A DNA stretch of 64,000 nucleotides from Pseudomonas sp. LB-090624 (GCF_003205205.1 NZ_QJRL01000022.1:1-64000); one strand, 5' to 3'. Shown: positions 1 to 8,999, counted from the first letter of the stretch. A program made the numbers and translations. The notes: a model not told the origin generated them from the letters alone.

Positions 1-80
1 CCCAAGTGCCCTCTCCGCTGGCCCTCCCCCCCGCCAATGGCCTAGACTGCATTATTGCGTCAGTTCGCCAAGGCCCTTGC

Positions 81-461
81 ATGTCCGACCCCCGCTATCA
101 AATCGACGTCAGCGTCGTGACCCGCTACCTCAAAGAACAATCCGACCCCGAAAACAGTCGTTTCGCGTTCGCCTACACCATCACGGTGCAGAACAACGGC
201 TCGCTCAAGGCCAAACTGCTGTCGCGCCACTGGCTGATCACCAACGGTGACGGCGAGGTCGAGGAAGTGCGCGGTGCCGGCGTCGTCGGCCAGCAGCCCA
301 ACATCGACCCCGGCCAGAGCCACACCTACAGCAGCGGTGCAGTGATCAGTACGCGCGTGGGCACCATGCAGGGCAGCTACCAGATGTTCGCCGAAGACGG
401 CAAACGCTTCGACGCCCAGATTGCCCCGTTCCGCCTGGCGGTGCCAGGGGCCCTCCACTGA
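81..461 (+). CDS. apaG: ApaG protein, Co2+/Mg2+ efflux-associated
   Basis: This 126-residue protein is a single immunoglobulin-like beta-sandwich domain of the ApaG family. The hallmark stretch FAFAYTITVQNNG and the later SHTYSSGAVI and GTMQGSYQM segments are all visible, and the length is the usual one. The biochemical role is unsettled; the family is linked genetically to Co2+/Mg2+ resistance and sits beside apaH in many proteobacteria. An in-frame GTG at position 6 would add 25 residues unlike the family, so the ATG opening with MSDPRYQIDV was chosen. Its stop overlaps the apaH start by one base (TGATG), so the two are probably translationally coupled. The 80 bases upstream show no recognisable gene. 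Confidence 0.93.
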   Translation: MSDPRYQIDVSVVTRYLKEQSDPENSRFAFAYTITVQNNGSLKAKLLSRHWLITNGDGEVEEVRGAGVVGQQPNIDPGQSHTYSSGAVISTRVGTMQGSYQMFAEDGKRFDAQIAPFRLAVPGALH

Positions 462-1327
462 TGGCTACCTATGCCGTCGGTGACCTGCAGGGCTGCCTGC
501 AGCCGCTGAAGTGCCTGCTGGAACGCGTCAGCTTCAACCCAGCCGTCGACCGCCTATGGCTGGTCGGCGACCTGGTCAACCGCGGCCCCGAGTCGCTGGA
601 AACCCTGCGCTTCCTGTACTCGATCCGCCAGTCGCTGGTCTGCGTGCTGGGCAACCATGACCTGCACCTGCTGGCCGCCTGGCACAACGTCGAGCGCTTG
701 AAGAAAAGCGACACCCTGCGCGAGATCATCGAAGCGCCAGATGCCGACCAGCTGTTCGACTGGCTACGCCAGCAAAAGCTGCTGCATTACGATGAAGCCA
801 GGGGCATAGCCATGTCGCATGCCGGCATCCCGCCGCAATGGACGCTGGGGCAGGCCCTGAAGCTGGCTGAGGAGGTGGAGCAGGTGCTGCGCGACGATGG
901 TCGCCTGAAGCTCTATCTGGACGGCATGTATGGCAACGAGCCGAACAAGTGGAGCAAGAACCTCACTGGCATCGAGCGCCTGCGAGTGATCACCAACTAT
1001 TTCACGCGAATGCGCTTCTGTACCGCCGAGGGCAAACTCGACCTCAAGAGTAAAGAGGGCCTTGGCACTGCCCCTAAAGGCTACAAGCCCTGGTTTGCCC
1101 ACAAGGACCGCCGCTCACGCCACGTGAAGATCATCTTCGGCCACTGGGCAGCCCTGGAAGGGCGTGTCCAGCAGCCTGACGTCATTGCTCTGGACACGGG
1201 CTGCGTATGGGGCGGCGCCATGACCCTGTACAACGTCGACAGTGGCGAATACCACCGCTGCGACTGCGCCGACGACGGCACCGTCCGCCCACCGGCACAA
1301 CCCACTACACTGAACGATCAATCCTGA
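461..1327 (+). CDS. apaH: Symmetrical diadenosine tetraphosphatase
   Basis: ApaH hydrolyses Ap4A symmetrically to two ADP and also decaps Np4-capped RNA in the cytoplasm. The 288-residue sequence has the metallophosphoesterase motifs in order: GDLQG near residue 7, GDLVNRGP near residue 37 and LGNHDLHLL near residue 65, then the late IFGHWA histidine motif. It overlaps apaG by one base and is followed 14 bases later by glpE, which suggests a short operon. Length matches the family and nothing is missing. Confidence 0.95.
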   Translation: MATYAVGDLQGCLQPLKCLLERVSFNPAVDRLWLVGDLVNRGPESLETLRFLYSIRQSLVCVLGNHDLHLLAAWHNVERLKKSDTLREIIEAPDADQLFDWLRQQKLLHYDEARGIAMSHAGIPPQWTLGQALKLAEEVEQVLRDDGRLKLYLDGMYGNEPNKWSKNLTGIERLRVITNYFTRMRFCTAEGKLDLKSKEGLGTAPKGYKPWFAHKDRRSRHVKIIFGHWAALEGRVQQPDVIALDTGCVWGGAMTLYNVDSGEYHRCDCADDGTVRPPAQPTTLNDQS

Positions 1328-1341
1328 AGAGAGCCGTACCC

Positions 1342-1671
1342 ATGAGCGAATTCAAGCGCATCCCTCCCGAACAGGCCCTGGCCCTTCGCGCGCAAGGTGC
1401 GGTAGTCGTCGACATTCGCGACCCGCAGGCCTTCGCTGCCGGCCACATCACTGGCGCCCGCCACCTGGATAACCATTCGGTGGCCGACTTCATCCGCAAC
1501 GCCGACCTCGATGCCCCGACCCTGGTGGTGTGCTACCACGGCAACTCCAGCCAGAGCGCCGCTGCCTACCTGGCAGGCCAAGGCTTCTCTGAGGTGTACA
1601 GCGTCGACGGCGGGTTTGAACTGTGGCGCGCCACCTACCCGGCCGAGACCGCCCAAGACAGCGCCGAATAA
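1342..1671 (+). CDS. glpE: Thiosulfate sulfurtransferase GlpE (single-domain rhodanese)
   Basis: This 109-residue single-domain rhodanese transfers sulfane sulfur from thiosulfate to cyanide or thioredoxin. The active-site loop CYHGNSS places the catalytic cysteine at residue 64, and the amino-terminal DIRDPQAFAAGHI segment is typical of the fold. An upstream in-frame start inside apaH gives an extension unlike any rhodanese, so the ATG opening MSEFKRIPPE was used. It follows apaH by 14 bases and is probably co-transcribed with it. In E. coli glpE sits with glycerol genes; here it goes with apaGH, the usual Pseudomonas arrangement. Confidence 0.92.
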   Translation: MSEFKRIPPEQALALRAQGAVVVDIRDPQAFAAGHITGARHLDNHSVADFIRNADLDAPTLVVCYHGNSSQSAAAYLAGQGFSEVYSVDGGFELWRATYPAETAQDSAE

Positions 1672-1689
1672 TTTTTTCATTTTTACTGC

Positions 1690-1710
1690 AGCCCGCGCCC
1701 CGTGCGGGCT
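1690..1710. terminator. Hairpin after glpE
   Basis: Perfect 7-bp arms AGCCCGC and GCGGGCT flank a 7-base loop just downstream of glpE. There is no long T-run on the + strand, although a T-rich stretch precedes it, so it could serve as a weak terminator. Confidence 0.4.
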
Positions 1711-1760
1711 TGCGCCTTATCAGACGAACGGTCGTTCGTAACTTCTATGCTCCTCGCCCC

Positions 1761-1790
1761 TTGACCTTGCAGATAACCAACTACGCTTAA
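1761..1790 (+). promoter_or_regulatory. Possible sigma-S type promoter of prkA
   Basis: The string CTACGCTTAA at 1781-1790 resembles the extended -10 element of stationary-phase promoters (CTAYRCTTAA), and TTGACC lies at 1761-1766. Homologues of prkA-yeaH-ycgB are stress- and stationary-phase-induced in enterobacteria, which fits. The remaining leader to the ATG at 1955 is about 160 bases. Motif match only; no transcript start is known. Confidence 0.4.
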
Positions 1791-1816
1791 GCTCAGGCCA
1801 TCCAAAAAAGGGGAGA

Positions 1817-1896
1817 GCCGGTACACCGGCGTGCGGGTCATCGGTAGCGTTACAGGGTGTTCTGGGGGGTATACAGCAACCGGCGAACCCGGTTGC
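1817..1896 (+). other. Two hairpins in the prkA leader
   Basis: GCCGGT/ACCGGC (1817-1830, 2-base spacer) and GCAACCGG/CCGGTTGC (1876-1896, 5-base loop) are perfect inverted repeats in the presumed 5' untranslated region of prkA. The ribosome binding site GAGGTGA (1944-1950) lies beyond both, so they are more likely to affect mRNA stability or protein binding than to block the start directly. Confidence 0.4.
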
Positions 1897-1954
1897 ATGC
1901 CAGCATCAGCTGACTGATCCGGCGTCGTCTCCACGTATCGAGCGAGGTGACGTC

Positions 1955-3877
1955 ATGAGTATTTTTAGCCACTTCCAACAACGTTTCGAGTCTACGCGCC
2001 AGGAAGAACTCTCGCTGCAGGAGTACCTCGAGCTGTGCAAAGAGGATCGCAGTGCCTACGCATCGGCGGCCGAACGGCTGTTGCTGGCCATCGGTGAGCC
2101 AGAGCTGATCGACACCTCTACCAACTCCAGGCTGTCGCGCATCTTCTCCAACAAGGTGATTCGCCGCTATCCGGCCTTTGCCGACTTCCATGGCATGGAA
2201 GAGTGCATCGACCAGATCGTGTCGTACTTCCGCCACGCCGCCCAAGGCCTGGAAGAGAAGAAACAGATCCTCTACCTGCTGGGCCCGGTAGGCGGCGGCA
2301 AGTCGTCGCTGGCCGAAAAACTCAAGCAGCTGATGGAAAAGGTGCCGTTTTATGCGATCAAGGGCTCGCCGGTGTTCGAGTCGCCCTTGGGCTTGTTCAA
2401 TGCCACCGAAGACGGGGCCATTCTCGAGGAAGAGTACGGCATCTCGCGGCGCTACCTGAACACCATCATGTCGCCCTGGGCCACCAAGCGCCTGCAGGAG
2501 TTTGGCGGCGATATCAGCAAATTCAGGGTGGTGAAGCTGTACCCTTCCATCCTCAACCAAATCGCCATTGCCAAAACCGAGCCGGGTGACGAAAACAACC
2601 AGGACATCTCGGCGCTGGTCGGCAAGGTGGATATCCGCAAACTCGAGGAATTCCCACAGAACGACGCCGATGCCTACAGCTACTCGGGCGCACTGTGCCG
2701 GGCCAACCAAGGCCTGATGGAGTTCGTCGAAATGTTCAAGGCGCCGATCAAGGTCCTGCACCCCCTGCTCACCGCTACCCAGGAAGGTAACTACAACAGC
2801 ACCGAAGGCCTGGGGGCCATTCCCTATACCGGTATCCTGCTGGCGCACTCCAACGAATCGGAGTGGCACACCTTCCGCAACAACAAGAACAACGAGGCGT
2901 TCATCGACCGGATCTACATCGTCAAGGTGCCGTACTGCCTGCGCGTCAGCGACGAGATCAAGATCTACGACAAGCTGCTGATCAACAGCTCGCTGGCCAA
3001 GGCCCACTGCGCGCCGGACACTCTGAAGATGCTGGCCCAGTTCACCGTGCTCTCACGCCTGAAAGAGCCGGAAAATTCCAACATTTACTCGAAAATGCGC
3101 GTGTATGACGGGGAGAACCTCAAGGACACCGATCCGAAGGCCAAATCGATCCAGGAGTACCGCGACTCCGCAGGCGTGGACGAAGGCATGAATGGGCTGT
3201 CGACCCGCTTCGCCTTCAAGATCCTGTCAAAAGTCTTCAACTTCGACCCGCATGAAGTGGCGGCCAACCCGGTACACCTGCTGTATGTGCTGGAACAGCA
3301 GATCGAACAGGAACAGTTCCCGGCCGAGGTCCGCGAGCGCTACCTGCGCTATCTGAAGGAATACCTGGCTCCGCGCTACATCGAGTTCATCGGCAAGGAA
3401 ATCCAGACTGCCTACCTGGAGTCCTACAGCGAATACGGCCAGAACATCTTCGACCGCTACGTGCTCTACGCCGATTTCTGGATCCAGGACCAGGAATACC
3501 GCGACCCGGAAACCGGCGAAATCCTCAACCGCATCGCTCTCAACGAGGAGCTGGAGAAGATCGAGAAACCGGCCGGCATCAGCAACCCGAAAGACTTCCG
3601 CAACGAGATCGTCAACTTCGTACTGCGCGCACGCGCCAACAACAACGGCAAGAACCCAAGCTGGCTGAGCTATGAAAAGCTGCGGGTGGTGATCGAGAAG
3701 AAAATGTTCTCCAACACCGAAGACCTGCTGCCGGTCATCAGCTTCAACGCCAAGGCCAGCAAAGAGGACCAGAAGAAACACAACGACTTCGTCACCCGGA
3801 TGGTGGAGCGTGGTTACACCGACAAACAGGTGCGCCTGCTGTCGGAATGGTACCTGCGGGTCAGGAAATCGCAATAA
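1955..3877 (+). CDS. prkA: PrkA/YeaG serine protein kinase
   Basis: This 640-residue protein belongs to the PrkA (YeaG) family, which combines an AAA-type ATP-binding amino-terminal part with a carboxy-terminal kinase-like domain. A Walker A motif GPVGGGKSS is at residues 110-118. Family members act in stress and nitrogen-starvation adaptation; whether they are mainly kinases or AAA+ ATPases is still debated. The start is supported by GAGGTGA five bases upstream. It heads a conserved three-gene module with yeaH (130 bases downstream) and ycgB, which are thought to act together. Full length. Confidence 0.93.
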   Translation: MSIFSHFQQRFESTRQEELSLQEYLELCKEDRSAYASAAERLLLAIGEPELIDTSTNSRLSRIFSNKVIRRYPAFADFHGMEECIDQIVSYFRHAAQGLEEKKQILYLLGPVGGGKSSLAEKLKQLMEKVPFYAIKGSPVFESPLGLFNATEDGAILEEEYGISRRYLNTIMSPWATKRLQEFGGDISKFRVVKLYPSILNQIAIAKTEPGDENNQDISALVGKVDIRKLEEFPQNDADAYSYSGALCRANQGLMEFVEMFKAPIKVLHPLLTATQEGNYNSTEGLGAIPYTGILLAHSNESEWHTFRNNKNNEAFIDRIYIVKVPYCLRVSDEIKIYDKLLINSSLAKAHCAPDTLKMLAQFTVLSRLKEPENSNIYSKMRVYDGENLKDTDPKAKSIQEYRDSAGVDEGMNGLSTRFAFKILSKVFNFDPHEVAANPVHLLYVLEQQIEQEQFPAEVRERYLRYLKEYLAPRYIEFIGKEIQTAYLESYSEYGQNIFDRYVLYADFWIQDQEYRDPETGEILNRIALNEELEKIEKPAGISNPKDFRNEIVNFVLRARANNNGKNPSWLSYEKLRVVIEKKMFSNTEDLLPVISFNAKASKEDQKKHNDFVTRMVERGYTDKQVRLLSEWYLRVRKSQ

Positions 3878-3898
3878 AGCGACAAGCCATACACCGTG

Positions 3899-3928
3899 CG
3901 CCCAGGGCGGCTAGACCAGCCCTGGGCG
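3899..3928. repeat. Perfect 10-bp inverted repeat between prkA and yeaH
   Basis: Arms CGCCCAGGGC (3899-3908) and GCCCTGGGCG (3919-3928) flank a 10-base loop, 22 bases after the prkA stop. There is no T-tract. It could be a processing or stabiliser hairpin that lets prkA and yeaH be expressed at different levels from one transcript. Confidence 0.5.
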
Positions 3929-4007
3929 GCGGCAGCTGCTTTGCTGGCTTTACATGCAGCAGCTCGTAGCTTGAAGCGTGCAGCTGTTCCCAGCTACCGG
4001 AGGGACC

Positions 4008-5282
4008 ATGAGCTACGTTATCGACCGACGCCTGAATGGCAAGAACAAGAGCACGGTCAACCGCCAGCGCTTTCTGCGGCGGTACCGCGAACACATCAAG
4101 AAGGCCGTCGAAGAGGCGGTCAGCCGCCGTTCCATCATGGACATGGAACACGGCGAGCAGATCAGCATTCCCGGCCGCGATATCGACGAACCGGTGCTGC
4201 ACCACGGTCGCGGGGGCAAGCAGACCATCGTGCACCCAGGCAACAAGGAGTTCACCGCCGGTGAGCACATCCCGCGGCCGCAAGGCGGTGCTGGTGGTGG
4301 TGGCGGCCGTGGCAAGGCCGGCAATTCCGGCGAGGGCATGGATGAATTCGTCTTCCAGATCACCCAGGAAGAGTTTCTTGAATTCATGTTCGAAGACCTC
4401 GAACTGCCCAATCTGGTCAAGCGTCACCTGACCGGTGCCGACACCTTCAAGACCGTACGCGCCGGTATCGCCAACGAAGGCAACCCGTCGCGCATCAACA
4501 TCGTGCGTACCCTGCGCTCGGCTCACGCGCGGCGCATTGCCCTGACCGGCAGCAGCCGCGCCCTGCTGCGCGAGGCGCAGAAGGAACTCGCCCGGCTGAA
4601 AGTTGAAGAACCGGATAATTTCACCGACATCCAGGAAGTCGAACAGGAAATTGAACGCCTGAAGGCGCGCATCAACCGCTTGCCCTTCCTCGACACCTTT
4701 GACCTCAAGTACAACCTGCTGGTCAAGCAGCCCAACCCCAGTTCGAAGGCAGTGATGTTCTGCCTGATGGACGTGTCCGGCTCGATGACCCAGGCCACCA
4801 AGGACATCGCCAAGCGCTTCTTCATCCTGCTGTACCTGTTCCTCAAGCGAAACTACGATCGCATCGAGGTGGTGTTCATTCGCCACCACACCAGTGCCCG
4901 GGAAGTCGACGAGGAGGAGTTCTTCTACTCGCGGGAGACCGGCGGCACCATCGTCTCCAGCGCGCTCAAGCTGATGCAGGAGATCATGGCGGAGCGCTAC
5001 CCGGCCAGCGACTGGAATATCTACGCCGCACAGGCCTCCGACGGCGATAACTGGAACGACGACTCGCCGATCTGCCGCGAGATCCTGTCCAAGCAGATCA
5101 TGCCGCATGTGCAGTACTACACTTACGTTGAGATCACCCCCCGTGAGCACCAGGCGCTGTGGTATGAGTACGAGCGCATCGGCGAAGCATTCGCCGATAC
5201 GTTTGCCCAACAGCAGCTGGTATCGGCCGGCGACATCTACCCGGTCTTCCGTGAACTCTTCCAGCGCAGGTTAGCCACATGA
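4008..5282 (+). CDS. yeaH: DUF444 family protein YeaH with VWA-like domain
   Basis: This 424-residue cytoplasmic protein matches the YeaH/YhbH (DUF444) family. A von Willebrand A-type metal site DVSGSMTQATKD lies near residue 255, after a glycine-rich linker (GGAGGGGGRGKAG) near residue 95 and a charged helical region. Family members are co-expressed with the PrkA kinase and SpoVR-like protein; the molecular role is unknown. The ATG opening MSYVIDRRLN, preceded by CGGAGGG, was chosen over an in-frame GTG ten codons upstream. The stop overlaps the next gene as ATGA, so the two are translationally coupled. Confidence 0.9.
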   Translation: MSYVIDRRLNGKNKSTVNRQRFLRRYREHIKKAVEEAVSRRSIMDMEHGEQISIPGRDIDEPVLHHGRGGKQTIVHPGNKEFTAGEHIPRPQGGAGGGGGRGKAGNSGEGMDEFVFQITQEEFLEFMFEDLELPNLVKRHLTGADTFKTVRAGIANEGNPSRINIVRTLRSAHARRIALTGSSRALLREAQKELARLKVEEPDNFTDIQEVEQEIERLKARINRLPFLDTFDLKYNLLVKQPNPSSKAVMFCLMDVSGSMTQATKDIAKRFFILLYLFLKRNYDRIEVVFIRHHTSAREVDEEEFFYSRETGGTIVSSALKLMQEIMAERYPASDWNIYAAQASDGDNWNDDSPICREILSKQIMPHVQYYTYVEITPREHQALWYEYERIGEAFADTFAQQQLVSAGDIYPVFRELFQRRLAT

Positions 5283-6847
5283 CCGCCAGAGCACAGAGAC
5301 GCCAACCCATTTCCACCGGGTCCGAGTGGACGTTCGAACTGATCCAGACCTACGACCGGGAAATCAGCCGCCTGGCCGAACGTTACGCCCTGGACACCTA
5401 TCCCAACCAGATCGAGGTGATCACGGCCGAGCAGATGATGGATGCCTACGCCTCGGTCGGCATGCCGCTGGGTTACCACCACTGGTCCTATGGCAAGCAG
5501 TTTCTCAGCACGGAAAAGTCTTATAGCCGTGGCCAGATGGGCCTGGCCTACGAGATCGTGATCAACTCCGACCCGTGCATCGCCTACCTGATGGAAGAAA
5601 ACACCATGTGCATGCAGGCACTGGTGATCGCCCATGCCTGCTACGGGCATAACAGCTTCTTCAAAGGCAACTACCTGTTCCGAACCTGGACCGATGCCAG
5701 CTCGATCATCGATTACCTGGTGTTCGCCAAGCAGTACATCGCCCAGTGCGAAGAGCGTCACGGCATCGATGCAGTGGAAGACTTGATCGACTCCTGCCAC
5801 GCGCTGATGAATTACGGTGTCGACCGCTACAAGCGGCCTTATCCGATTTCCGCCGAAGAGGAGCGGCGCCGGCAACAGGAGCGCGAAGAGCACCTTCAGC
5901 GGCAGATCAACGACCTGTGGCGAACCATTCCGAAAAGCGCGGAAAAAGGTAACGATCGCGATGAGGGGCGCTTCCCCGCCGAACCGCAGGAAAACATCCT
6001 GTATTTCATCGAAAAGAATGCCCCGCTGCTCGAACCTTGGCAGCGCGAGGTGGTGCGCATCGTGCGCAAGATCGCCCAGTACTTCTACCCGCAACGCCAG
6101 ACCCAGGTGATGAACGAAGGTTGGGCAACGTTCTGGCACTACACCCTGATGAACGACCTGTACGACGAGGGGCTGATCACTGAAGGCTTCATGATGGAAT
6201 TCTTGCAGTCGCACACCAGCGTGGTGTTCCAGCCTGGCTTCGACAGCCCCTACTACAGCGGCATCAATCCCTATGCGCTGGGCTTTGCGATGTACACCGA
6301 CATCCGCCGCATGTGCGAAAACCCCACCGAGGAAGATCGCCACTGGTTCCCCGAGATTGCCGGCAGTGATTGGCTTTCTACCATCAAATTCGCCATGAGC
6401 AGCTTCAAGGACGAAAGCTTCATCCTGCAGTACTTGTCGCCCAAGGTGATGCGCGACCTCAAACTGTTCAGCATCCTCGATGATGACCAGCGTGACGATT
6501 TGCTGGTGCCCGCCATCCATGACGAGGCCGGCTACCGGGTGATTCGCGAGCAACTGGCAGCGCAGTACAACCTTGGCAACCGTGAACCGAACGTGCAGAT
6601 CTGGAGCGTCGACCGCCGCGGCGACCGCTCGCTGACCCTGCGCCACCAGCAGCACAATCGCAAACCGCTGGGCGACTCGACCGAGGAGGTGCTCAAGCAC
6701 CTGCACCGCCTGTGGGGCTTCGATATTCACCTGGAGACCGTGCAAGGCGAGCAGGTAATGAAGACCCACCACATGCCACCACGCGGCGAACACGGCGAAA
6801 GTGCCGATTATGGCCGCATGGACCTTGCCGTTATCCACCACCTCTAG
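5279..6847 (+). CDS. ycgB: SpoVR family protein (YcgB)
   Basis: This 522-residue protein is a SpoVR/YcgB family member. Family features seen include ETYDREI-like and HHWSYGKQF segments near the amino end, a charged middle region (EEERRRQQEREEH) around residue 198, and the NEGWATFWHY motif near residue 280. Bacillus SpoVR acts in spore cortex formation, but the non-sporulating homologues are stress-module proteins of unknown activity. It overlaps yeaH by four bases and closes the prkA-yeaH-ycgB set. Length is as usual for the family. Confidence 0.92.
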   Translation: MTARAQRRQPISTGSEWTFELIQTYDREISRLAERYALDTYPNQIEVITAEQMMDAYASVGMPLGYHHWSYGKQFLSTEKSYSRGQMGLAYEIVINSDPCIAYLMEENTMCMQALVIAHACYGHNSFFKGNYLFRTWTDASSIIDYLVFAKQYIAQCEERHGIDAVEDLIDSCHALMNYGVDRYKRPYPISAEEERRRQQEREEHLQRQINDLWRTIPKSAEKGNDRDEGRFPAEPQENILYFIEKNAPLLEPWQREVVRIVRKIAQYFYPQRQTQVMNEGWATFWHYTLMNDLYDEGLITEGFMMEFLQSHTSVVFQPGFDSPYYSGINPYALGFAMYTDIRRMCENPTEEDRHWFPEIAGSDWLSTIKFAMSSFKDESFILQYLSPKVMRDLKLFSILDDDQRDDLLVPAIHDEAGYRVIREQLAAQYNLGNREPNVQIWSVDRRGDRSLTLRHQQHNRKPLGDSTEEVLKHLHRLWGFDIHLETVQGEQVMKTHHMPPRGEHGESADYGRMDLAVIHHL

Positions 6848-6902
6848 CGCAACACCATGACTGCCGACGGGTTATCCTGTCGGCAGTTATGGAGGGTTGC
6901 AC

Positions 6903-8009
6903 ATGCACATCTACAAAGTTGGCGGCGCCGTGCGCGACCGCCTGCTCGGCCGCCCGGTCAGCGATATCGACTGGCTGGTGGTCGGCGCCAGTGTCGAAGA
7001 AATGCTCGCCAAAGGCTATCGCCCGGTCGGTGCCGATTTCCCCGTATTCCTGCACCCGAAAACCGGCGAGGAATACGCCCTTGCCCGTACCGAACGCAAG
7101 AGCGGGCGTGGTTATGGCGGGTTCACTTTTCACGCCAGCCCCGACGTGACCCTCGAAGAAGACCTGATCCGCCGCGACCTCACCATCAATGCCATGGCCG
7201 AAGATGAAGCCGGCACGGTGTATGACCCGCACAACGGAAAGCAAGATCTGGATCAACGCCTGTTACGCCATGTTTCCCCGGCATTCGCTGAAGACCCGCT
7301 ACGCGTTCTGCGCGTTGCCCGCTTTGCTGCCCGATACGCCCCGCTGGGTTTCCAGGTTGCCGACCAGACGCTGGCGCTGATGCGCCAGATCAGTGCCTCG
7401 GGCGAGTTGCAGGCACTGACCGCCGAGCGCAGCTGGAAGGAAATCGAGCGGGCGCTGATGGAAGCGCAGCCGCAGGTGTTCTTCCAGGTACTGCGCGAAT
7501 GCGACGCCCTGCCGGCCCTGCTGCCTGAGCTTGCTGAAAATGCCCCGGCCTTGGCGGCCCTGGAGCAGGCAGCGGCGCATGAACAGCCCCTGCACGTGCG
7601 CTGGGCCTGCCTGCTACGGGGGCTGGCACCCGCATCGATCAAAGCCGTCAACCAGCGCCTGAAGGCACCACGGGAATGCCAGGAACTGGCCTTGCTGACA
7701 GGGGAATGCCTGGCGCAGGCCAATCAGGCGCGGGGACTGCCTGCCACCGCACTGCTGGAGCTTTTGCAGAAATTCGATGTTTACCGCCGACCCCAGCGGT
7801 TCGAGGATTTTGTGGTCGTTTGCGAGATGGCAGCGCTGGGCGATGGCGAGCAAGGTTATCCACAGGGCGATTACCTGCGAGGCGCAGCCGTGGCGGCGCG
7901 AGCGGTGGATGTGAAGCCGTTGGTGCAGGCCGGGCTGACGGGCCAGGCACTGGGGGAAGCGCTCAAAGCTGAGCGGCTGAAAGCGGTTGAGGCTTATAAA
8001 TCCAGCTGA
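6903..8009 (+). CDS. cca: Multifunctional/CCA tRNA nucleotidyltransferase
   Basis: This 368-residue class II nucleotidyltransferase adds or repairs the 3' CCA end of tRNA without a template. It shows GGAVRDRLLG near residue 8, the metal-binding DIDWLVVG near residue 21 and RRDLTINAMA near residue 91. It is shorter than the 412-residue E. coli enzyme and lacks an obvious carboxy-terminal HD phosphohydrolase motif, as is usual in fluorescent pseudomonads. The ATG at 6903, with GGAGGG seven bases upstream, is preferred over an in-frame TTG two codons earlier. Confidence 0.93.
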   Translation: MHIYKVGGAVRDRLLGRPVSDIDWLVVGASVEEMLAKGYRPVGADFPVFLHPKTGEEYALARTERKSGRGYGGFTFHASPDVTLEEDLIRRDLTINAMAEDEAGTVYDPHNGKQDLDQRLLRHVSPAFAEDPLRVLRVARFAARYAPLGFQVADQTLALMRQISASGELQALTAERSWKEIERALMEAQPQVFFQVLRECDALPALLPELAENAPALAALEQAAAHEQPLHVRWACLLRGLAPASIKAVNQRLKAPRECQELALLTGECLAQANQARGLPATALLELLQKFDVYRRPQRFEDFVVVCEMAALGDGEQGYPQGDYLRGAAVAARAVDVKPLVQAGLTGQALGEALKAERLKAVEAYKSS

Positions 8010-8012
8010 CCT

Positions 8013-8061
8013 GCGCGGTACCTGTGGGGGCGGCCTTGTGTCGCGCCCACAGATACCGCGC
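8013..8061. repeat. Long imperfect hairpin between convergent cca and folK
   Basis: Arms of about 19 bases, GCGCGGTACCTGTGGGGGC and a near-complement ending TACCGCGC, differ at two positions. The hairpin sits between two converging genes with no T-run, so it is probably a bidirectional terminator or a P. putida-type dispersed repeat. Confidence 0.55.
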
Positions 8062-8068
8062 CAGACCG

Positions 8069-8578
8069 TCAGGCAGGCGTCAGCTGCAGCCCGCGCCACT
8101 CAAAGGCGACCGGGGCCAGGGCCTGGTCAATCTGTGCTTCTTGCCACAACTGGGCCATGGCTTTGCCCGCGCCCGGATGCATCAGCTGAGGGGCCAGCAA
8201 CGACAGTGGCCACAGCACGAAAGCGTTTTTCAGGATCTCGGCCCGGGGCAATACCAGCCCATCGAACGTGCCATGCAGGTCGTCATACATCAGCACGTCG
8301 ATATCCAGCGGCAAGCCTTTGCGGTCCGGCGCATAACGGCCATTATCGGCCTCGATGAACTTCAGCCGACGGTCCAGCTCCATCAACGGCAACGCGGTTT
8401 TTCCGGTGACCACGAAATTGATGAATGGCCCGCTCTTGATCCCTACCGCCTGGCTTTCGAACGCCGGCGAACAGCGCATGTCGGTAAGGATGCCGGCCAG
8501 CGCGTCGAGCCCGGCACATAAATGCGCCTCACGGTCGATATTGCTACCCAGGCCCAGGTAAACCGTGCTCAGAGACAT
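8069..8578 (-). CDS. folK: HPPK, 2-amino-4-hydroxy-6-hydroxymethyldihydropteridine diphosphokinase
   Basis: HPPK pyrophosphorylates 6-hydroxymethyl-dihydropterin in folate synthesis. The 169-residue protein opens MSLSTVYLGLGSNID, with GPFINFVV near residue 60 and the metal-binding LPLDIDVLMYDD near residue 100. It overlaps the end of folB by ten bases, and the two form a folate operon. Pseudomonads often carry a second folK with pcnB/panB elsewhere, so this may be one of two copies. An upstream start would read far into folB and was rejected. Confidence 0.88.
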   Translation of the reverse strand: MSLSTVYLGLGSNIDREAHLCAGLDALAGILTDMRCSPAFESQAVGIKSGPFINFVVTGKTALPLMELDRRLKFIEADNGRYAPDRKGLPLDIDVLMYDDLHGTFDGLVLPRAEILKNAFVLWPLSLLAPQLMHPGAGKAMAQLWQEAQIDQALAPVAFEWRGLQLTPA

Positions 8579-8925
8579 CCGCGCTCGATCTCCACGCCTA
8601 CACCACCACGGGCTGCCGGCACCGCGCCTGGCTTGGTCAGCTTCAAGCGCACCCAAGGAATGCTGAACTCGTCCATCAAGGTGGCCACCAGGCGTTCGGC
8701 AAAGGTTTCTACCAACTCGAAACGGGCCTGCTCGGCAAACGCCTGGATGCGCGCCGAAACGCTGGCGTAGTCCAGGGCCAAGTTCAGGTCATCACCAGCC
8801 GCCGCCGGGCGGTTGTCCCAGGCAAAGCTCAGGTCCAGGCGCAAGCACTGGCGAATATCCCGCTCCCAGTCATAGGCACCAATCACGGTATCGACTTCCA
8901 GGCCTTCGATGAACACTCTGTCCAA
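8569..8925 (-). CDS. folB: Dihydroneopterin aldolase
   Basis: FolB converts 7,8-dihydroneopterin to 6-hydroxymethyl-dihydropterin and glycolaldehyde, the step before FolK. The 118-residue sequence has the family opening DRVFIEGLEVDTVIGAYDWE and the later VRLKLTKPGAVP. The start is taken as TTG at 8925, because a GGAG lies eight bases upstream and homologues begin with (M)DRVFIEGL; an ATG eight codons earlier would add SCCGEKC. It is divergent from plsY across 74 bases, so the two may share a promoter region. Confidence 0.87.
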   Translation of the reverse strand: MDRVFIEGLEVDTVIGAYDWERDIRQCLRLDLSFAWDNRPAAAGDDLNLALDYASVSARIQAFAEQARFELVETFAERLVATLMDEFSIPWVRLKLTKPGAVPAARGGVGVEIERGCL

Positions 8926-8999
8926 GCACTTCTCTCCACAGCACGACAAGGGCGACTGGCGCCGTTAGAATCAGGGCGTCCTCGCCCGGAATAGTTAGC

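Noticed and set aside
1..80. 3' end of rsmA/ksgA
   Set aside because: A neighbouring rsmA would be expected upstream of apaG, but no frame in these 80 bases gives a recognisable RsmA end.
1850..3007. Long minus-strand open frame opposite prkA
   Set aside because: It is the GC-rich antisense shadow of prkA. Similar long shadows lie opposite yeaH, ycgB, dnaG, rpoD, davB, pqqB, glcB and the acyl-CoA dehydrogenases.
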